From Hymenobacter sp. HSC-4F20 (GTDB lineage: Bacteria > Bacteroidota > Bacteroidia > Cytophagales > Hymenobacteraceae), in contig NZ_JAHZTD010000001.1 in assembly GCF_019599275.1 (NCBI RefSeq), positions 2,170,001 to 2,234,000 on the forward strand: a stretch of DNA of 64,000 bases, in the 5' to 3' direction. The position numbers were made by a program, and so were the translations under genes. The notes beneath the pieces were generated by a model. That model had not been told where the DNA came from and made no database searches. It saw only the letters and a list, made by a program, of their open reading frames with translations. Shown here one piece after another: positions 9,065 to 18,164 of this stretch (position 1 is the stretch's first letter; every line of letters starts with the position of its first letter).

Positions 9065-10753
9065 ATGCTCCCTCCCTGTGTTGTAAACGGTATCCGGCTT
9101 CTTATCCTGTGCAGCTTTATACTCAGCGCGCTGGCTGGTTGGGCCGGCCCCAGCCAAACCGACAGCCTGCTCCGGGTGCTCGACCAAACCTTGGTCCGGC
9201 AGGCCAGGTACGACAAGCAGCGGCTCGACCGCCTAGCGCTGCTCAAATCGGAGCTGTGTGCTAACGAGGGCAACACAGCCGCCAGCTTCACCCTTGCTTT
9301 ACGTATCTGTGATGAATACCAGGTGTTTACGTACGACTCGGCTTTTGTGTATAGCCTTACGCTTGGGACGCTGGCCCGGCGGCTCCAGAACCCCGCCAAG
9401 TTGCAGATTGCCCGAACCAAACTAGCGTACACGTTGCGCTCGGCCGGCTTGTTTAAAGATGCTTTCGACACGCTCAGAAGCATTAACGTGCGACTCCTGA
9501 GTCCGCGCTACAAGGCCGAGTTCTACGAAATTTACAGCATTGTGTGTATTGAGCTGGCGGAGTACGATTTGGATACCCACTACCAGCCGCACTACACCGC
9601 CAAATCCTACGCCTACGCCGATACGGCAGCCTACTTTAGCCGGCCGGGCTCGTACGCGCATCTGGCGCAACAGTTGTACCGGGCCAAGCAGCAGAACGAC
9701 CTGGAGGCAGGCCGGACTATTTATGCGCAATTACAGCGCCTGCCCCTTTCGCCCCACCAAATTGCCATCAATGCCAGCGCCCTGGCCAAGCTTTATGAAG
9801 ATGCCGGGCAGCGCGAAAAGGCTCTGCAGCTGATGACGCTGGCCGCCATAAATGACATCAGATCGGCTACCAAGGAGGGAATTGCGCTCTTTAAGGTGTC
9901 GGCTTACTGCTACCAGCGCGGCGACCTGCAGCGGGCGTTCTGGTACATTGGAGAGGCCCGCAAAACGGCCAATTTCTACAAAGCCCGGCAGCGCCTGGTC
10001 CAGATGTCGCCCCTCTCGACGCTGATTGACGGGCAGAAAATATCCATCGTGGAAAAGCAGCGCCAGCAAGCCAAACAGTCGGCCCTGGCCATTGGCGTGC
10101 TGGCCACGCTGCTGCTGGGCACGGCCTTTATTATCTACTTCCAGCTGCGGCGGCTGCAGGCTACCGGCCGCCTGCTGGCCCAGGCCAACCAGGAGCTGCA
10201 CCAGAACAACGCCCAGCTCCACGCCCTCCACGACAAAGAGCACGAGCTGAACGGCAAGCTCCGGGAGCTAAACCACGGGCTGAACTACGCCAACCACATC
10301 AAGGAAGAGTACATTGGCTACTACTTCAACAACACCTCCCGCTACATTGATAAGCTGGAAGTCTTGCAGAAAAAGCTGACTACCTTGCTCACCACCAAGC
10401 AAATAGCGGCGGCCCAGCAACTGGTAAAGGACATTGACATCAAATCGGAGCGCACGGCCTTGTTTAAGGGCTTCGATACGGCCTTTATTCACTTGTTTCC
10501 CAACTTCGTGGCCGAGTTTAACGCCTTGTTCACGGAGGCAGACCGCATTCAGCTGGCCGACGACCATTTGCTGACTACGGAGCTGCGGATTTTTGCCCTG
10601 ATTCGGCTGGGCATCAACGACAGTGAGCAGATTAGCCGCATTCTGGGCTACTCCATTCATACGGTGTACGCCTACAAAACTCGCGTCAAGAACCGCTCTT
10701 TCCTGCCCAACGAAACCTTCGAAGCCCGGGTGCTGGCCATTCAGGCTACCTAG
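9065..10753 (+). CDS. DUF6377-type membrane TPR regulator with C-terminal helix-turn-helix
   Basis: A 562-residue protein with a signal peptide or N-terminal membrane segment (residues about 8-28), a long helical, TPR-like sensor region (about 30-330), one transmembrane helix (about 338-360, [20 protein letters not shown]), a coiled coil (about 362-415, rich in Q, L and N) and a C-terminal domain with a LuxR-like helix-turn-helix (about 510-545, [20 protein letters not shown] then [15 protein letters not shown]). This layout matches the Bacteroidota DUF6377 family, often found beside SusC/SusD loci. It would sense a periplasmic signal and regulate transcription from the membrane. It lies between the leftward and rightward sugar genes and is the only regulator candidate in the locus. 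Its ligand is unknown. Confidence 0.85.
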   Translation: MLPPCVVNGIRLLILCSFILSALAGWAGPSQTDSLLRVLDQTLVRQARYDKQRLDRLALLKSELCANEGNTAASFTLALRICDEYQVFTYDSAFVYSLTLGTLARRLQNPAKLQIARTKLAYTLRSAGLFKDAFDTLRSINVRLLSPRYKAEFYEIYSIVCIELAEYDLDTHYQPHYTAKSYAYADTAAYFSRPGSYAHLAQQLYRAKQQNDLEAGRTIYAQLQRLPLSPHQIAINASALAKLYEDAGQREKALQLMTLAAINDIRSATKEGIALFKVSAYCYQRGDLQRAFWYIGEARKTANFYKARQRLVQMSPLSTLIDGQKISIVEKQRQQAKQSALAIGVLATLLLGTAFIIYFQLRRLQATGRLLAQANQELHQNNAQLHALHDKEHELNGKLRELNHGLNYANHIKEEYIGYYFNNTSRYIDKLEVLQKKLTTLLTTKQIAAAQQLVKDIDIKSERTALFKGFDTAFIHLFPNFVAEFNALFTEADRIQLADDHLLTTELRIFALIRLGINDSEQISRILGYSIHTVYAYKTRVKNRSFLPNETFEARVLAIQAT

Positions 10754-10772
10754 CCAGGCCCGGTTTCACCTG

Positions 10773-10780
10773 TAGATTTG
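10773..10780 (+). promoter_or_regulatory. Bacteroidota -7 promoter element TAGATTTG
   Basis: TAGATTTG exactly fits the TAnnTTTG consensus and lies 20 bases after the DUF6377 stop and about 106 bases before the proposed GH65 start. I see no good TTTG -33 partner, so the assignment is moderate. It would give the GH65 gene its own promoter with a leader of roughly 100 bases. Confidence 0.5.
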
Positions 10781-10885
10781 GAAGGAGCTGTAAAGGCAGC
10801 CGGCGCGTGTGGCTGGGCGCCTGCTGAGCCCGGCTTGGCGGGCCACGGCGCGCTTTTTTCTATTCTCTACCTTACCTCCTGCCCG

Positions 10886-12925
10886 TTGAAAACCCTGCTC
10901 TGCGCCTGGCTGCTCCTGCTCACGTGCTACCTCCCCTTGGTGGCCCAAACCCCGGACCCCTGGCGCATCACCGCCGACCAGATTAACCCCGGCAACTACT
11001 ACGGCGTCACGGTGGCCAATGGGATGCTGGGCATTGTGTCGGCGCCGGGGCCGTTTCAGGTGAAAAGCGTGGTGCTGGCCGGAGCCTACGACCAGTACGG
11101 GCGCGGGCGGGTGAGCAACTTCCTCAACTCCTTCAACCTGCTGAATATGTACCTGGAAGTGGACGGCCACCGCCTGAACGCCCAGGATGCGCGCAACTTT
11201 CGCCAGCAGCTCGATATGCAGCGGGCCGCCCTGACGACTACCTTCGACTACGCCGACAAAGCCACCATCAGCTACACGTATTACGCCCTGCGCCACCTGC
11301 CCCATACGGTGCTGCTGGATGTGTCCATTACGGCCAAGCAGGACGTGGCCCTCACGGCGGCCAGCGTAATGGAAGCCCCCGATGCCCTGCGCGAGGTGCA
11401 GAACTACTACAACGAAATCGACCGGCCCCACACCACCCTGAGCCTGCTGACCTCCTCGGCCAAGAGCCCCACGGGCAAGCTGCTGCTGTGCGCCAGTACC
11501 AGCTTTCTGTTTGCAGAACCGCACGGGCAGGGGCCGCGCATTATTCATGAGATGTGGGACAACAACATGCACCTCATGAAATTCAGCAAGCCCCTGAAGG
11601 CCGGCCAAACCTATGCCTACGCCGTGGCGGGCTCCAGCATCACTTCGGCCCACCACCCCGACCCGCTGAACGAGGCCGAGCGCCTGACCATTTTTGCCCG
11701 CCTGGAAGGCCGCCAGCGCCTGCTGGACTTCCACACGAAGGCCTGGCAGCAACTGTGGCAAAGCGACATTCAGATTACCGGCGACGCCCAGGCCCAGCAG
11801 GACGTGCACAGCATGCTCTACCACCTCTACAGCTTCTCGCGCGCCGGCACCGACTATTCGCCTTCGCCCATGGGCCTTTCCGGGCTGGGCTACAACGGCC
11901 ACGTGTTCTGGGACACCGACGTGTGGATGTTCCCGGTGCTGGCCGTGCTTCACCCGGAAATTGCGAAGTCGTTGGTAGAATATCGGTTCAACCGCCTGGA
12001 GCTAGCCCGGCGCAACGCCTTTGCCCACGGCTACCAGGGCGCCATGTATCCCTGGGAAAGTGCCGATACCGGCGTGGAGGAAACGCCCGTGTGGGCCCTG
12101 AGCGGGCCGTTTGAGCACCATATTTCCGCCTGCGTGGCCCTGGCCGCCTGGCAGTACTACTGCGTCACGCAGGACAAAGAATGGCTACGGGAGAAGGGCT
12201 GGCCTATTCTATCGGCTACCGCCGATTTTTGGGCCAGCCGGGTGGAACGCAACGGGCCCGGCCGCTACGATATCCGGAACGTAGTAGCGGCCGATGAGTG
12301 GGCTGAAAACGTGGATAACGACGCCTTTACTAACGCTGCCGCCCGCGTAAATCTGCAAAACGCCGCAGCTGCTGCCCGCCTGCTGGGCCTGCGTGCCAAC
12401 CCCGACTGGCAGCACGTAGCCCAGAACATTCCCATTCTGCGGCTGCCCGAGGGCGTAACGCAGGAGCACGCCACCTACCGCGGTGAGGGCATCAAGCAGG
12501 GCGACGTAAACCTGCTGGCTTACCCCCTCGGCGTCATCACCGACCCCGCTCAGATTCGAAAAGACTTGGCCTACTACGAAACCCGCGTGCCGAACGAGGG
12601 CACCCCGGCCATGACCCAGGCCATCTTCGCCCTGCTCTACGCCCGGCTCGGCGATGGGGCCAAGGCCCGGCACTTCTTTCAGGATGCCTACCAGCCCAAC
12701 CTGCTACCCCCCTTCCGCGTCATCGCCGAAACCAAGGGCGGCACGAATCCTTACTTTGCCACCGGCGCGGGTGGCGTGCTCCAGGCCGTGCTCATGGGCT
12801 TCGGCGGGCTCGATATTACGCCTACCGGCATTACCCAGCGCAAGACCACCCTTCCTACTGGCTGGCAATCGGTGAAGATTACGGGGGTGGGAGTTCAGAA
12901 GAAAACGTACTCGGTGGGGCGCTAA
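10886..12925 (+). CDS. Secreted GH65 alpha-glucoside hydrolase (kojibiose hydrolase-like)
   Basis: A 679-residue GH65 protein. I place the start at a TTG codon followed by KTLLCAWLLLLTCYLPLVAQ, a clean signal peptide; no in-frame ATG lies upstream of it, and the longer frame has no signal character. GH65 hallmarks are GYNGHVFWDTDVWM in the (alpha/alpha)6 barrel and ADEWAENVDNDAFTN with the general acid Glu471. Phosphorylases of this family carry an HGSSLS-type phosphate-binding motif; here the equivalent stretch reads PNEGTPAMTQ, and Glu615 lies in RVIAETKGG. These positions match, with a shift of one, the catalytic Glu472 and Glu616 that I recall for the Flavobacterium johnsoniae kojibiose hydrolase. 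I therefore infer a hydrolase acting on kojibiose or a similar alpha-disaccharide rather than a phosphorylase. Confidence 0.85.
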   Translation: MKTLLCAWLLLLTCYLPLVAQTPDPWRITADQINPGNYYGVTVANGMLGIVSAPGPFQVKSVVLAGAYDQYGRGRVSNFLNSFNLLNMYLEVDGHRLNAQDARNFRQQLDMQRAALTTTFDYADKATISYTYYALRHLPHTVLLDVSITAKQDVALTAASVMEAPDALREVQNYYNEIDRPHTTLSLLTSSAKSPTGKLLLCASTSFLFAEPHGQGPRIIHEMWDNNMHLMKFSKPLKAGQTYAYAVAGSSITSAHHPDPLNEAERLTIFARLEGRQRLLDFHTKAWQQLWQSDIQITGDAQAQQDVHSMLYHLYSFSRAGTDYSPSPMGLSGLGYNGHVFWDTDVWMFPVLAVLHPEIAKSLVEYRFNRLELARRNAFAHGYQGAMYPWESADTGVEETPVWALSGPFEHHISACVALAAWQYYCVTQDKEWLREKGWPILSATADFWASRVERNGPGRYDIRNVVAADEWAENVDNDAFTNAAARVNLQNAAAAARLLGLRANPDWQHVAQNIPILRLPEGVTQEHATYRGEGIKQGDVNLLAYPLGVITDPAQIRKDLAYYETRVPNEGTPAMTQAIFALLYARLGDGAKARHFFQDAYQPNLLPPFRVIAETKGGTNPYFATGAGGVLQAVLMGFGGLDITPTGITQRKTTLPTGWQSVKITGVGVQKKTYSVGR

Positions 12926-12986
12926 GAAAGTGGGCGTACAATGCCTACTCGGCGGCTACCCTCGCCGTTAGCCCCAACCCGTTGGC

Positions 12987-13508
12987 TTATCTCTTTCCGC
13001 TGTGAGCAACAAGGACTGGTGGTGTTTCCAACTGCGTTTTATCCCGATGCCAGCCCCGCCAGAAACGCAGAAACAGCGCCGCTCCGGGGAGCAGCACCGT
13101 GGCTAACGACAACGCTACCACCTCCCCGAACGACAACCCCGGCACGCGCACCAGCACTTCGGCTACCAGCGCCACGTACAGCTCCAGCACTGAAGCGTAC
13201 ATAAAGCTGAGGTGCAGCTGTTGCCAGGAGCGCGCGGGCTTGCGGCGCAGCACCGGAACCATCCCGACTACCAGCGTGGCAGTACTCAGCAGGGCTGCCA
13301 CGTGGAAAATGCCGAAGCCATGAAACTGGCGGTAAATCCCGAAACAAGTCACCAGCATCACGACCACGCTGCCCACGTAGGCGTAGCCCAGGCGGCGGTG
13401 ACGGGGGCCGCTTTTCGGGAGCAGTAGCACCGTGGTTCCCAGAACCAACGAAGCCAGAGCTGCCAGCAGGTGCACCAGGCCCCAAGTGCTATAAACAATA
13501 CTGTGCAT
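12987..13508 (-). CDS. DUF2306-like integral membrane protein
   Basis: A 173-residue protein with about four to five hydrophobic helices (VHLLAALASLVLGTTVLLL, then AYVGSVVVMLVTCFGIY, FHVAALLSTATLVVGMV and VALSLATVLLPGAALFL). The KSGPRHRRLGYAYV stretch after the first helix is characteristic of DUF2306 proteins. No catalytic motif is visible and the function is unknown. It is convergent with the GH65 gene and has no operon partner. The start is the only good ATG, with the first helix right behind it. Confidence 0.75.
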   Translation of the reverse strand: MHSIVYSTWGLVHLLAALASLVLGTTVLLLPKSGPRHRRLGYAYVGSVVVMLVTCFGIYRQFHGFGIFHVAALLSTATLVVGMVPVLRRKPARSWQQLHLSFMYASVLELYVALVAEVLVRVPGLSFGEVVALSLATVLLPGAALFLRFWRGWHRDKTQLETPPVLVAHSGKR

Positions 13509-14090
13509 GCGAAACGCGCTTATCAGGCTACAGCCAACTTTAAGCTCAGCTATTACCAGCTACCTCAGCAGTACGTACGCACCCGAATAGCGTTCCGGGT
13601 TGTGCGGGCTTTTGGGAAGGTTTGAAGCAGCGGACAGGGTAACAGGAATACCTCCGCTACTTCGTTGCCTGGCTATAGATACAGGACCAGGTGGCGTCCT
13701 TAACCTTTGGTTTGCGCCTTGCGGCAGAACGATTAGCATCATCTGTCATTCCACGCTCCGCTCGGAGGCCAAAAGTGGCTGGGGTTCCCTCTCGGAACCG
13801 CCTGTTTCTGCTGTTTTAAGCCGGGCTTTGCCTTTCTGAAAGTCTTTTGAAAAAAAGTTACTACCCCCCTGTAACCATCGGAAGCCCGCGGAGTTTCCAC
13901 GCCTGAATTCCGCTCTTGCTTTCGCTATAGCCCCCGGCTTTGTACTAGCCCGGGGCTGGCTCCTACCCTCTGCTATCTGACTTTGTCGACGCTCGACTTG
14001 GGGCGTCGCGGGACCCTATTGCCGGGGCGGAACGGAGCCGGGTTCCTGCTGCACTTGTCTTTTCTGTACTCCTTTAACCGCTCCCGCTCC
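13509..14090. other. Intergenic region without a convincing gene
   Basis: This 582-base gap separates a leftward DUF2306 gene from a rightward outer-membrane receptor gene. Short frames exist on both strands but lack signal, motif or plausible composition. It contains TGTCATTCC followed by a GCTCCGCTCGGAG stretch at 13744-13767, resembling one end of the long palindromes found elsewhere in the window, and small hairpins at 13783-13799 and about 13928-13957. Confidence 0.5.
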
Positions 14091-16562
14091 TTGAAACCTA
14101 CTTTCCACCCGTTTGCCCGGCTGCAGACTGTGGGCCTGTGGGCCGCCCTGTTTTCTTTGGTGCTGGCCTCGGTAGCTCGGGCCCAGCAGCCCGGCGCTGT
14201 AGTCGGCAAGGTGCAGGCCACTACCGGCGCGCCCATCGACTACGCCACCGTAACCCTGCACCGCGCCACCGACTCTACCGTCGTCAAAACTGAATTTACG
14301 GATGCCAGCGGCGGCTACCGCTTTGAGCCAGTGGCGGCGGGACGCTACCGGGTGTCGGCGGCGCAGGTAGGGTATGCCCGGGGCTGGAGCGGGGTGCTGG
14401 ACGTGGCGGCCGCCAGCGTTGTGGTTTCTCCTCTGTCCTTACCTATTAGTGCCGCTACCCAGCTCCGGGAAGTGCAGGTGGTAGGCCAGAAACCGCTGTT
14501 CGAGCGCCAAGCCGACCGAACTATTGTCAATGTGGAAGGCAGCACACTGGCGGCGGGCAACACTACCCTGGATGTACTCAGCCGCGCCCCCGGCGTGACC
14601 GTAGATGCCAACGACAACCTGGCCCTGCGTGGCCGGCAGGGCCTGCTGGTGCTCATTGACGGCAAGCGCCAGCCCATGACCGGCTCCGAGCTGGCCGACT
14701 ACCTGCGCAGCCTACCCGCCGATCAGCTCAAAAGCATTGAGCTGATTACCAACCCGCCGGCCAAGTACGACGCGCAAGGCGGCGCGGGTATTATCGACAT
14801 CAAGCTCAAGAAAGACCAGCGCCAGGGCACCAACGGCAGCGGCAATAGTAGCTACGGGCGCGGTGAGTATGGCAAGTTTACCACCAGCCTGTCGGGCAAC
14901 CACCGCCGCCCAGGCCTCAACCTGTTTGCCTCCACTACCTACACCAAACGCCAGAACTTTGGCATCCGGAATACCTACCGCTCCTTCTACGAAACCCAGG
15001 ACGGGCAGCCGGTGCTCATCGGCTCGGCCGACCAGCGCAACTACTTGGTGGGCTCCGACCATTTCTTGATCGGGCGGCTGGGAGCCGACATTGACCTTTC
15101 CAAAAACACCGCTATAGGAGTTGTGATGACGGGCTTTGCGGTGCCCAACCCGCGGCCCGGGGGCCGCAGCACCAACACCAGCACGTTTTATGATGCCCGC
15201 GGCCAGGTCCAGGACTTCTACACGGCCATCGGCACGAGCCAGGGCTACAACCCCAATAGTACTGGCAACCTCAACTTCAAGCACACCTTCCCGGCTACCT
15301 CTGCCGGCCAGCGCGAACTGACCGCCGACCTCGACTACTCCCGTTACTACACCCACCGCCTGCAGAGCCTGACCACGTTCTACGAACGCTCGGGCCGGCC
15401 CGAAGCCCGCCTCGACGGCGACCAGACCGGCGAATTAAGCATTCAGGCGGCCAAGGTTGATTACACTCAGGCGCTCAGCGCGAAAACCAACCTGGAAGCC
15501 GGGGCCAAAGTCAGCCGCGTATCATCCGATAATGATATTCTCTTTCTGAACACCCGAGAAGGAGAAACTACCGTGGACCTGGGCCGCACCAACCGCTTCC
15601 GGTACGATGAGCTGATTTCGGCCGCTTACCTGAACCTGACGCACACCCGCGACAAGCTGAACCTGCAGCTAGGCGTGCGCGGCGAGCAAACCCACGCCAA
15701 AGGTGAGCAGGTAGTGCAGGCCGATAACTTCCGGCGCGACTATTACCAGCTCTTTCCCAATGCCTCCGTCAAGTACACCGCCACCGACCGGCACGAGTGG
15801 TCGGCGGCTCTGAGCCGGCGCATTAACCGCCCCTCCTACCGCCAGCTCAACCCCTTCCGCAGTGTCATCGACCCAACCACTTCCAGCAAAGGCAACCCCG
15901 AGCTGCGGCCCGAAACCAGCTATAATCTGGAGCTGAGCCACACCTTCAAGCAAAAGCTCACGACCAGCCTCAGCTACAGCCTCACCAACGACCCCATCAC
16001 CGACGTGGCCCAGCCGGAATCTACTACCTCTACCGTCTCGATGTACGTGAACCTGCGCCGCCAGCACTACTCGGCCCTTACGCTTACGGCTCCGCTCACG
16101 CCTACGAAATGGTGGCAGGTCTACAACAACGCCGTGTTTTTCTACATTCATTACCAGGGCACACTGGCCGGCACGGCCCTCAACCGGGGCCAGGGCGCTT
16201 TCACGCTCAGCAGCAACAGCACCTTCACGCTGGGCAAAGGCTGGGGCGCCGAGCTGAACACCAGCTACTACTCGCGCCAGCGGGTGGGCTTCTTCGTCTT
16301 TGAAGAGTTCGGGCAGGTAGGCCTGGGCGTGCAGAAAGCCCTCTGGGACAAGAAAGCCACCCTAAAGCTGGCCGCCACCGATGTGCTCTACACCACCCCG
16401 CTCCGCGCTACCTCCCGCTACAACAACTACCAGGAAAACCTCTACCTCCGCCGCGACACCCGGGTAGTCACCGTTTCGCTCGGCTGGCGCCTGGGCAACG
16501 ACAAACTGAAAGCCTCTACCCGCCGTACCGGCGCCGAAGACGAAAACCGCCGGGCCCAGTAG
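14091..16562 (+). CDS. TonB-dependent receptor-like outer-membrane beta-barrel protein
   Basis: An 823-residue protein of the outer-membrane beta-barrel family with a carboxypeptidase-regulatory-like domain. I chose a TTG start giving KPTFHPFARLQTVGLWAALF as the signal region; there is no in-frame ATG before the signal peptide, which ends near SVARAQQ. Next come the regulatory-like domain (VVGKVQATTGAPIDYATVTL), a plug-like part with LSRAPGVTVDANDNLALRGR and GAGIIDIKLKKD, and a long barrel with many aromatic beta-strands. It lacks a SusD partner. Related proteins take up siderophores or other ligands, or are uncharacterised; no substrate can be assigned. It stands alone, followed by an unrelated hydrolase gene. 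Confidence 0.85.
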   Translation: MKPTFHPFARLQTVGLWAALFSLVLASVARAQQPGAVVGKVQATTGAPIDYATVTLHRATDSTVVKTEFTDASGGYRFEPVAAGRYRVSAAQVGYARGWSGVLDVAAASVVVSPLSLPISAATQLREVQVVGQKPLFERQADRTIVNVEGSTLAAGNTTLDVLSRAPGVTVDANDNLALRGRQGLLVLIDGKRQPMTGSELADYLRSLPADQLKSIELITNPPAKYDAQGGAGIIDIKLKKDQRQGTNGSGNSSYGRGEYGKFTTSLSGNHRRPGLNLFASTTYTKRQNFGIRNTYRSFYETQDGQPVLIGSADQRNYLVGSDHFLIGRLGADIDLSKNTAIGVVMTGFAVPNPRPGGRSTNTSTFYDARGQVQDFYTAIGTSQGYNPNSTGNLNFKHTFPATSAGQRELTADLDYSRYYTHRLQSLTTFYERSGRPEARLDGDQTGELSIQAAKVDYTQALSAKTNLEAGAKVSRVSSDNDILFLNTREGETTVDLGRTNRFRYDELISAAYLNLTHTRDKLNLQLGVRGEQTHAKGEQVVQADNFRRDYYQLFPNASVKYTATDRHEWSAALSRRINRPSYRQLNPFRSVIDPTTSSKGNPELRPETSYNLELSHTFKQKLTTSLSYSLTNDPITDVAQPESTTSTVSMYVNLRRQHYSALTLTAPLTPTKWWQVYNNAVFFYIHYQGTLAGTALNRGQGAFTLSSNSTFTLGKGWGAELNTSYYSRQRVGFFVFEEFGQVGLGVQKALWDKKATLKLAATDVLYTTPLRATSRYNNYQENLYLRRDTRVVTVSLGWRLGNDKLKASTRRTGAEDENRRAQ

Positions 16563-16818
16563 CCTGCCTCTGGCACTTGGTGGCTCCCTTTGTCCCACCG
16601 CCCGGCCCTCTTACGGCTCGCTAGTTGGCTGACGCTCCAGTGGTGGGCTCTGACTGCTGACACGGGTCCACTCATCTCAGAATGGGAAAGTATTATTTTG
16701 TTGAGAGAGGCTTGCGCCGGTTGTGCATTATTTTGAGCTTATAGCACATTGCTTCAAACAGGCAGCAGAATTGCTACGTGGACGAACTCGTTCCACTCTC
16801 TTTGCTAGTGCTATTGCT

Positions 16819-17628
16819 ATGGATATTTTTCGACGCCACCACGTTTCCTCATACGGGTCCGGTGCCCGCCCCTTGGTATTCTCCCACGGCTTTGGCACCG
16901 ATCAGCACGCCTGGCAGTACGTGGCTCCGGCCTTCGCGGCTCGTCATCGGGTAGTCTTGTTCGACCTAGTAGGTGCCGGCGACTCCGATAAAACCGCCTA
17001 CGATTTTACGCGCTACGGCACGCTGGAAGGCTACGCCGACGATTTGGTGACCTTGCTGCGGACCCTGCAGCTTCCGAAAGTGGTGTACGTAGGCCACTCC
17101 GTCAGTGGCATGATTGGGGTGTTAGCCGCCATCCGGGCGCCGGAGTTGTTCGAGCGGCTGGTGCTGCTGGCTGCTTCGCCCTGCTACGTCAACGACGGCG
17201 ACTATCTCGGCGGTTTTGAACACGCGGACCTGGAAGAATTACTTGGCTTTTTGGACCGCGACTACCGGGCTTGGTCGGATACGATGGTTCCCAATTTGGT
17301 AGGCGGCGACATGCGGCCGGAGCTGGTAGACGAAGTACTCGCCAGTTTCTCCCGCGTCGATCCGGCCATTGCCCGGCAGTTTGCCCGCGCGACTTTTCTT
17401 TCCGACTACCGCTCTCAGCTCGCCCAGCTCCGGGTTCCGTCCCTGATTATTCAGTGTGCCGACGACTCCGTAGCCCCCGCCGAGGTAGGCCATTACCTGC
17501 ACGAGAAACTGGCTGGTAGCACCCTGGAAATTCTGAACACCACCGGGCACTACCCCCACCTCAACGCTCCGGTAGCTACCATTTCCTGCATGGAGCGTTA
17601 CCTGGGCACCATCCGGGCCAGCGCGTAA
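16819..17628 (+). CDS. RsbQ-like alpha/beta hydrolase
   Basis: A 269-residue alpha/beta hydrolase, the same length as Bacillus RsbQ. It shows the oxyanion region SHGFGTDQHAW, the nucleophile elbow GHSVSG with Ser94, an acid residue near Asp216 (ADDSVAP) and His244 in TTGHYPH. The start MDIFRRHHVSSYGSG matches the short N-terminus of RsbQ; a GTG 96 bases upstream is less likely. In Bacillus RsbQ works with the PAS-phosphatase RsbP in energy-stress signalling, and plant relatives (KAI2, D14) bind butenolides. No RsbP-like partner is next to it here, so the role is unknown; the family call is solid. Confidence 0.85.
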   Translation: MDIFRRHHVSSYGSGARPLVFSHGFGTDQHAWQYVAPAFAARHRVVLFDLVGAGDSDKTAYDFTRYGTLEGYADDLVTLLRTLQLPKVVYVGHSVSGMIGVLAAIRAPELFERLVLLAASPCYVNDGDYLGGFEHADLEELLGFLDRDYRAWSDTMVPNLVGGDMRPELVDEVLASFSRVDPAIARQFARATFLSDYRSQLAQLRVPSLIIQCADDSVAPAEVGHYLHEKLAGSTLEILNTTGHYPHLNAPVATISCMERYLGTIRASA

Positions 17629-17665
17629 AGGCTGAACTGCTGCAGCCCACTCCCTGGTTGCTACT

Positions 17666-17720
17666 CGCAGCTCCCACCTCAGGCCCGGTGTACTACGCCG
17701 GGCCTGAGGTGGGAGCTGCG
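17666..17720. terminator. Perfect 23-bp inverted repeat between convergent genes
   Basis: Arms 17666-17688 and 17698-17720 are exact complements with a 9-base loop. The hairpin sits between the stop of the RsbQ-like gene and the stop of the leftward small-protein gene, a natural site for a bidirectional terminator. There is no T-run on either side, so factor-independent termination is not certain. Confidence 0.6.
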
Positions 17721-17728
17721 TATCTGCT

Positions 17729-18010
17729 TTACAGCGGCTCGTCGTTGCTGGTGTTGCTGGCGCTGGGGTCCGCATCTTCGTCCCCGCCCGACGATGTAGT
17801 GGAGGGCGTGGCATCGGTCGGCGCTTCACTGGTGGGGGTAGCGTCGGCAGCGGAGGCGCTTTCTTCTGCTTCAGTAGTGGCGGGGGCACTTGCCGGGCGT
17901 GGCAGGTTCGTACCGTTGTCCGAATCGGCGCTCTGGGTATCGGTGGTGCCTTTGGCGGGCAGGGTAGGCTCAGCGGGCTTGGGCTCGGTGGATTTATTGC
18001 GGGGGTCCAT
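17729..18010 (-). CDS. Small low-complexity acidic protein, unknown function
   Basis: A 93-residue hydrophilic protein made mostly of Ala, Ser, Thr, Pro, Asp and Glu, with no signal peptide, membrane helix or known motif. It starts MDPRNKSTEPKPAEP and ends SASNTSNDEPL. Its position just before a perfect terminator-like hairpin and a clear ATG support it being a gene. The sequence is probably disordered. Function unknown. Confidence 0.55.
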   Translation of the reverse strand: MDPRNKSTEPKPAEPTLPAKGTTDTQSADSDNGTNLPRPASAPATTEAEESASAADATPTSEAPTDATPSTTSSGGDEDADPSASNTSNDEPL

Positions 18011-18164
18011 GAGGGGTAGTGTCTAAAGGATAAGGCGAGGCTGCTGACGAGGCAACAGCCACCGGGCATGTATACGGCGAAGCTCAACCGTTGGGTACTA
18101 CCAGTTGCTACCTCATTCCACTGGCGGCATCGGCTGCCGAGCCGGCTCCGCCCTCTCCGCTACC

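Noticed and set aside
9013..9483. 156-codon minus-strand frame inside the DUF6377 gene
   Set aside because: Antisense shadow of a well-supported gene; no motif.
10766..11953. 395-codon minus-strand frame across the GH65 gene
   Set aside because: His/Val/Gly-rich shadow created by GC-rich codons of the GH65 gene.
13560..13839. Short frames in the gap before the beta-barrel gene
   Set aside because: No signal, motif or start context; they overlap hairpins and a partial palindrome.
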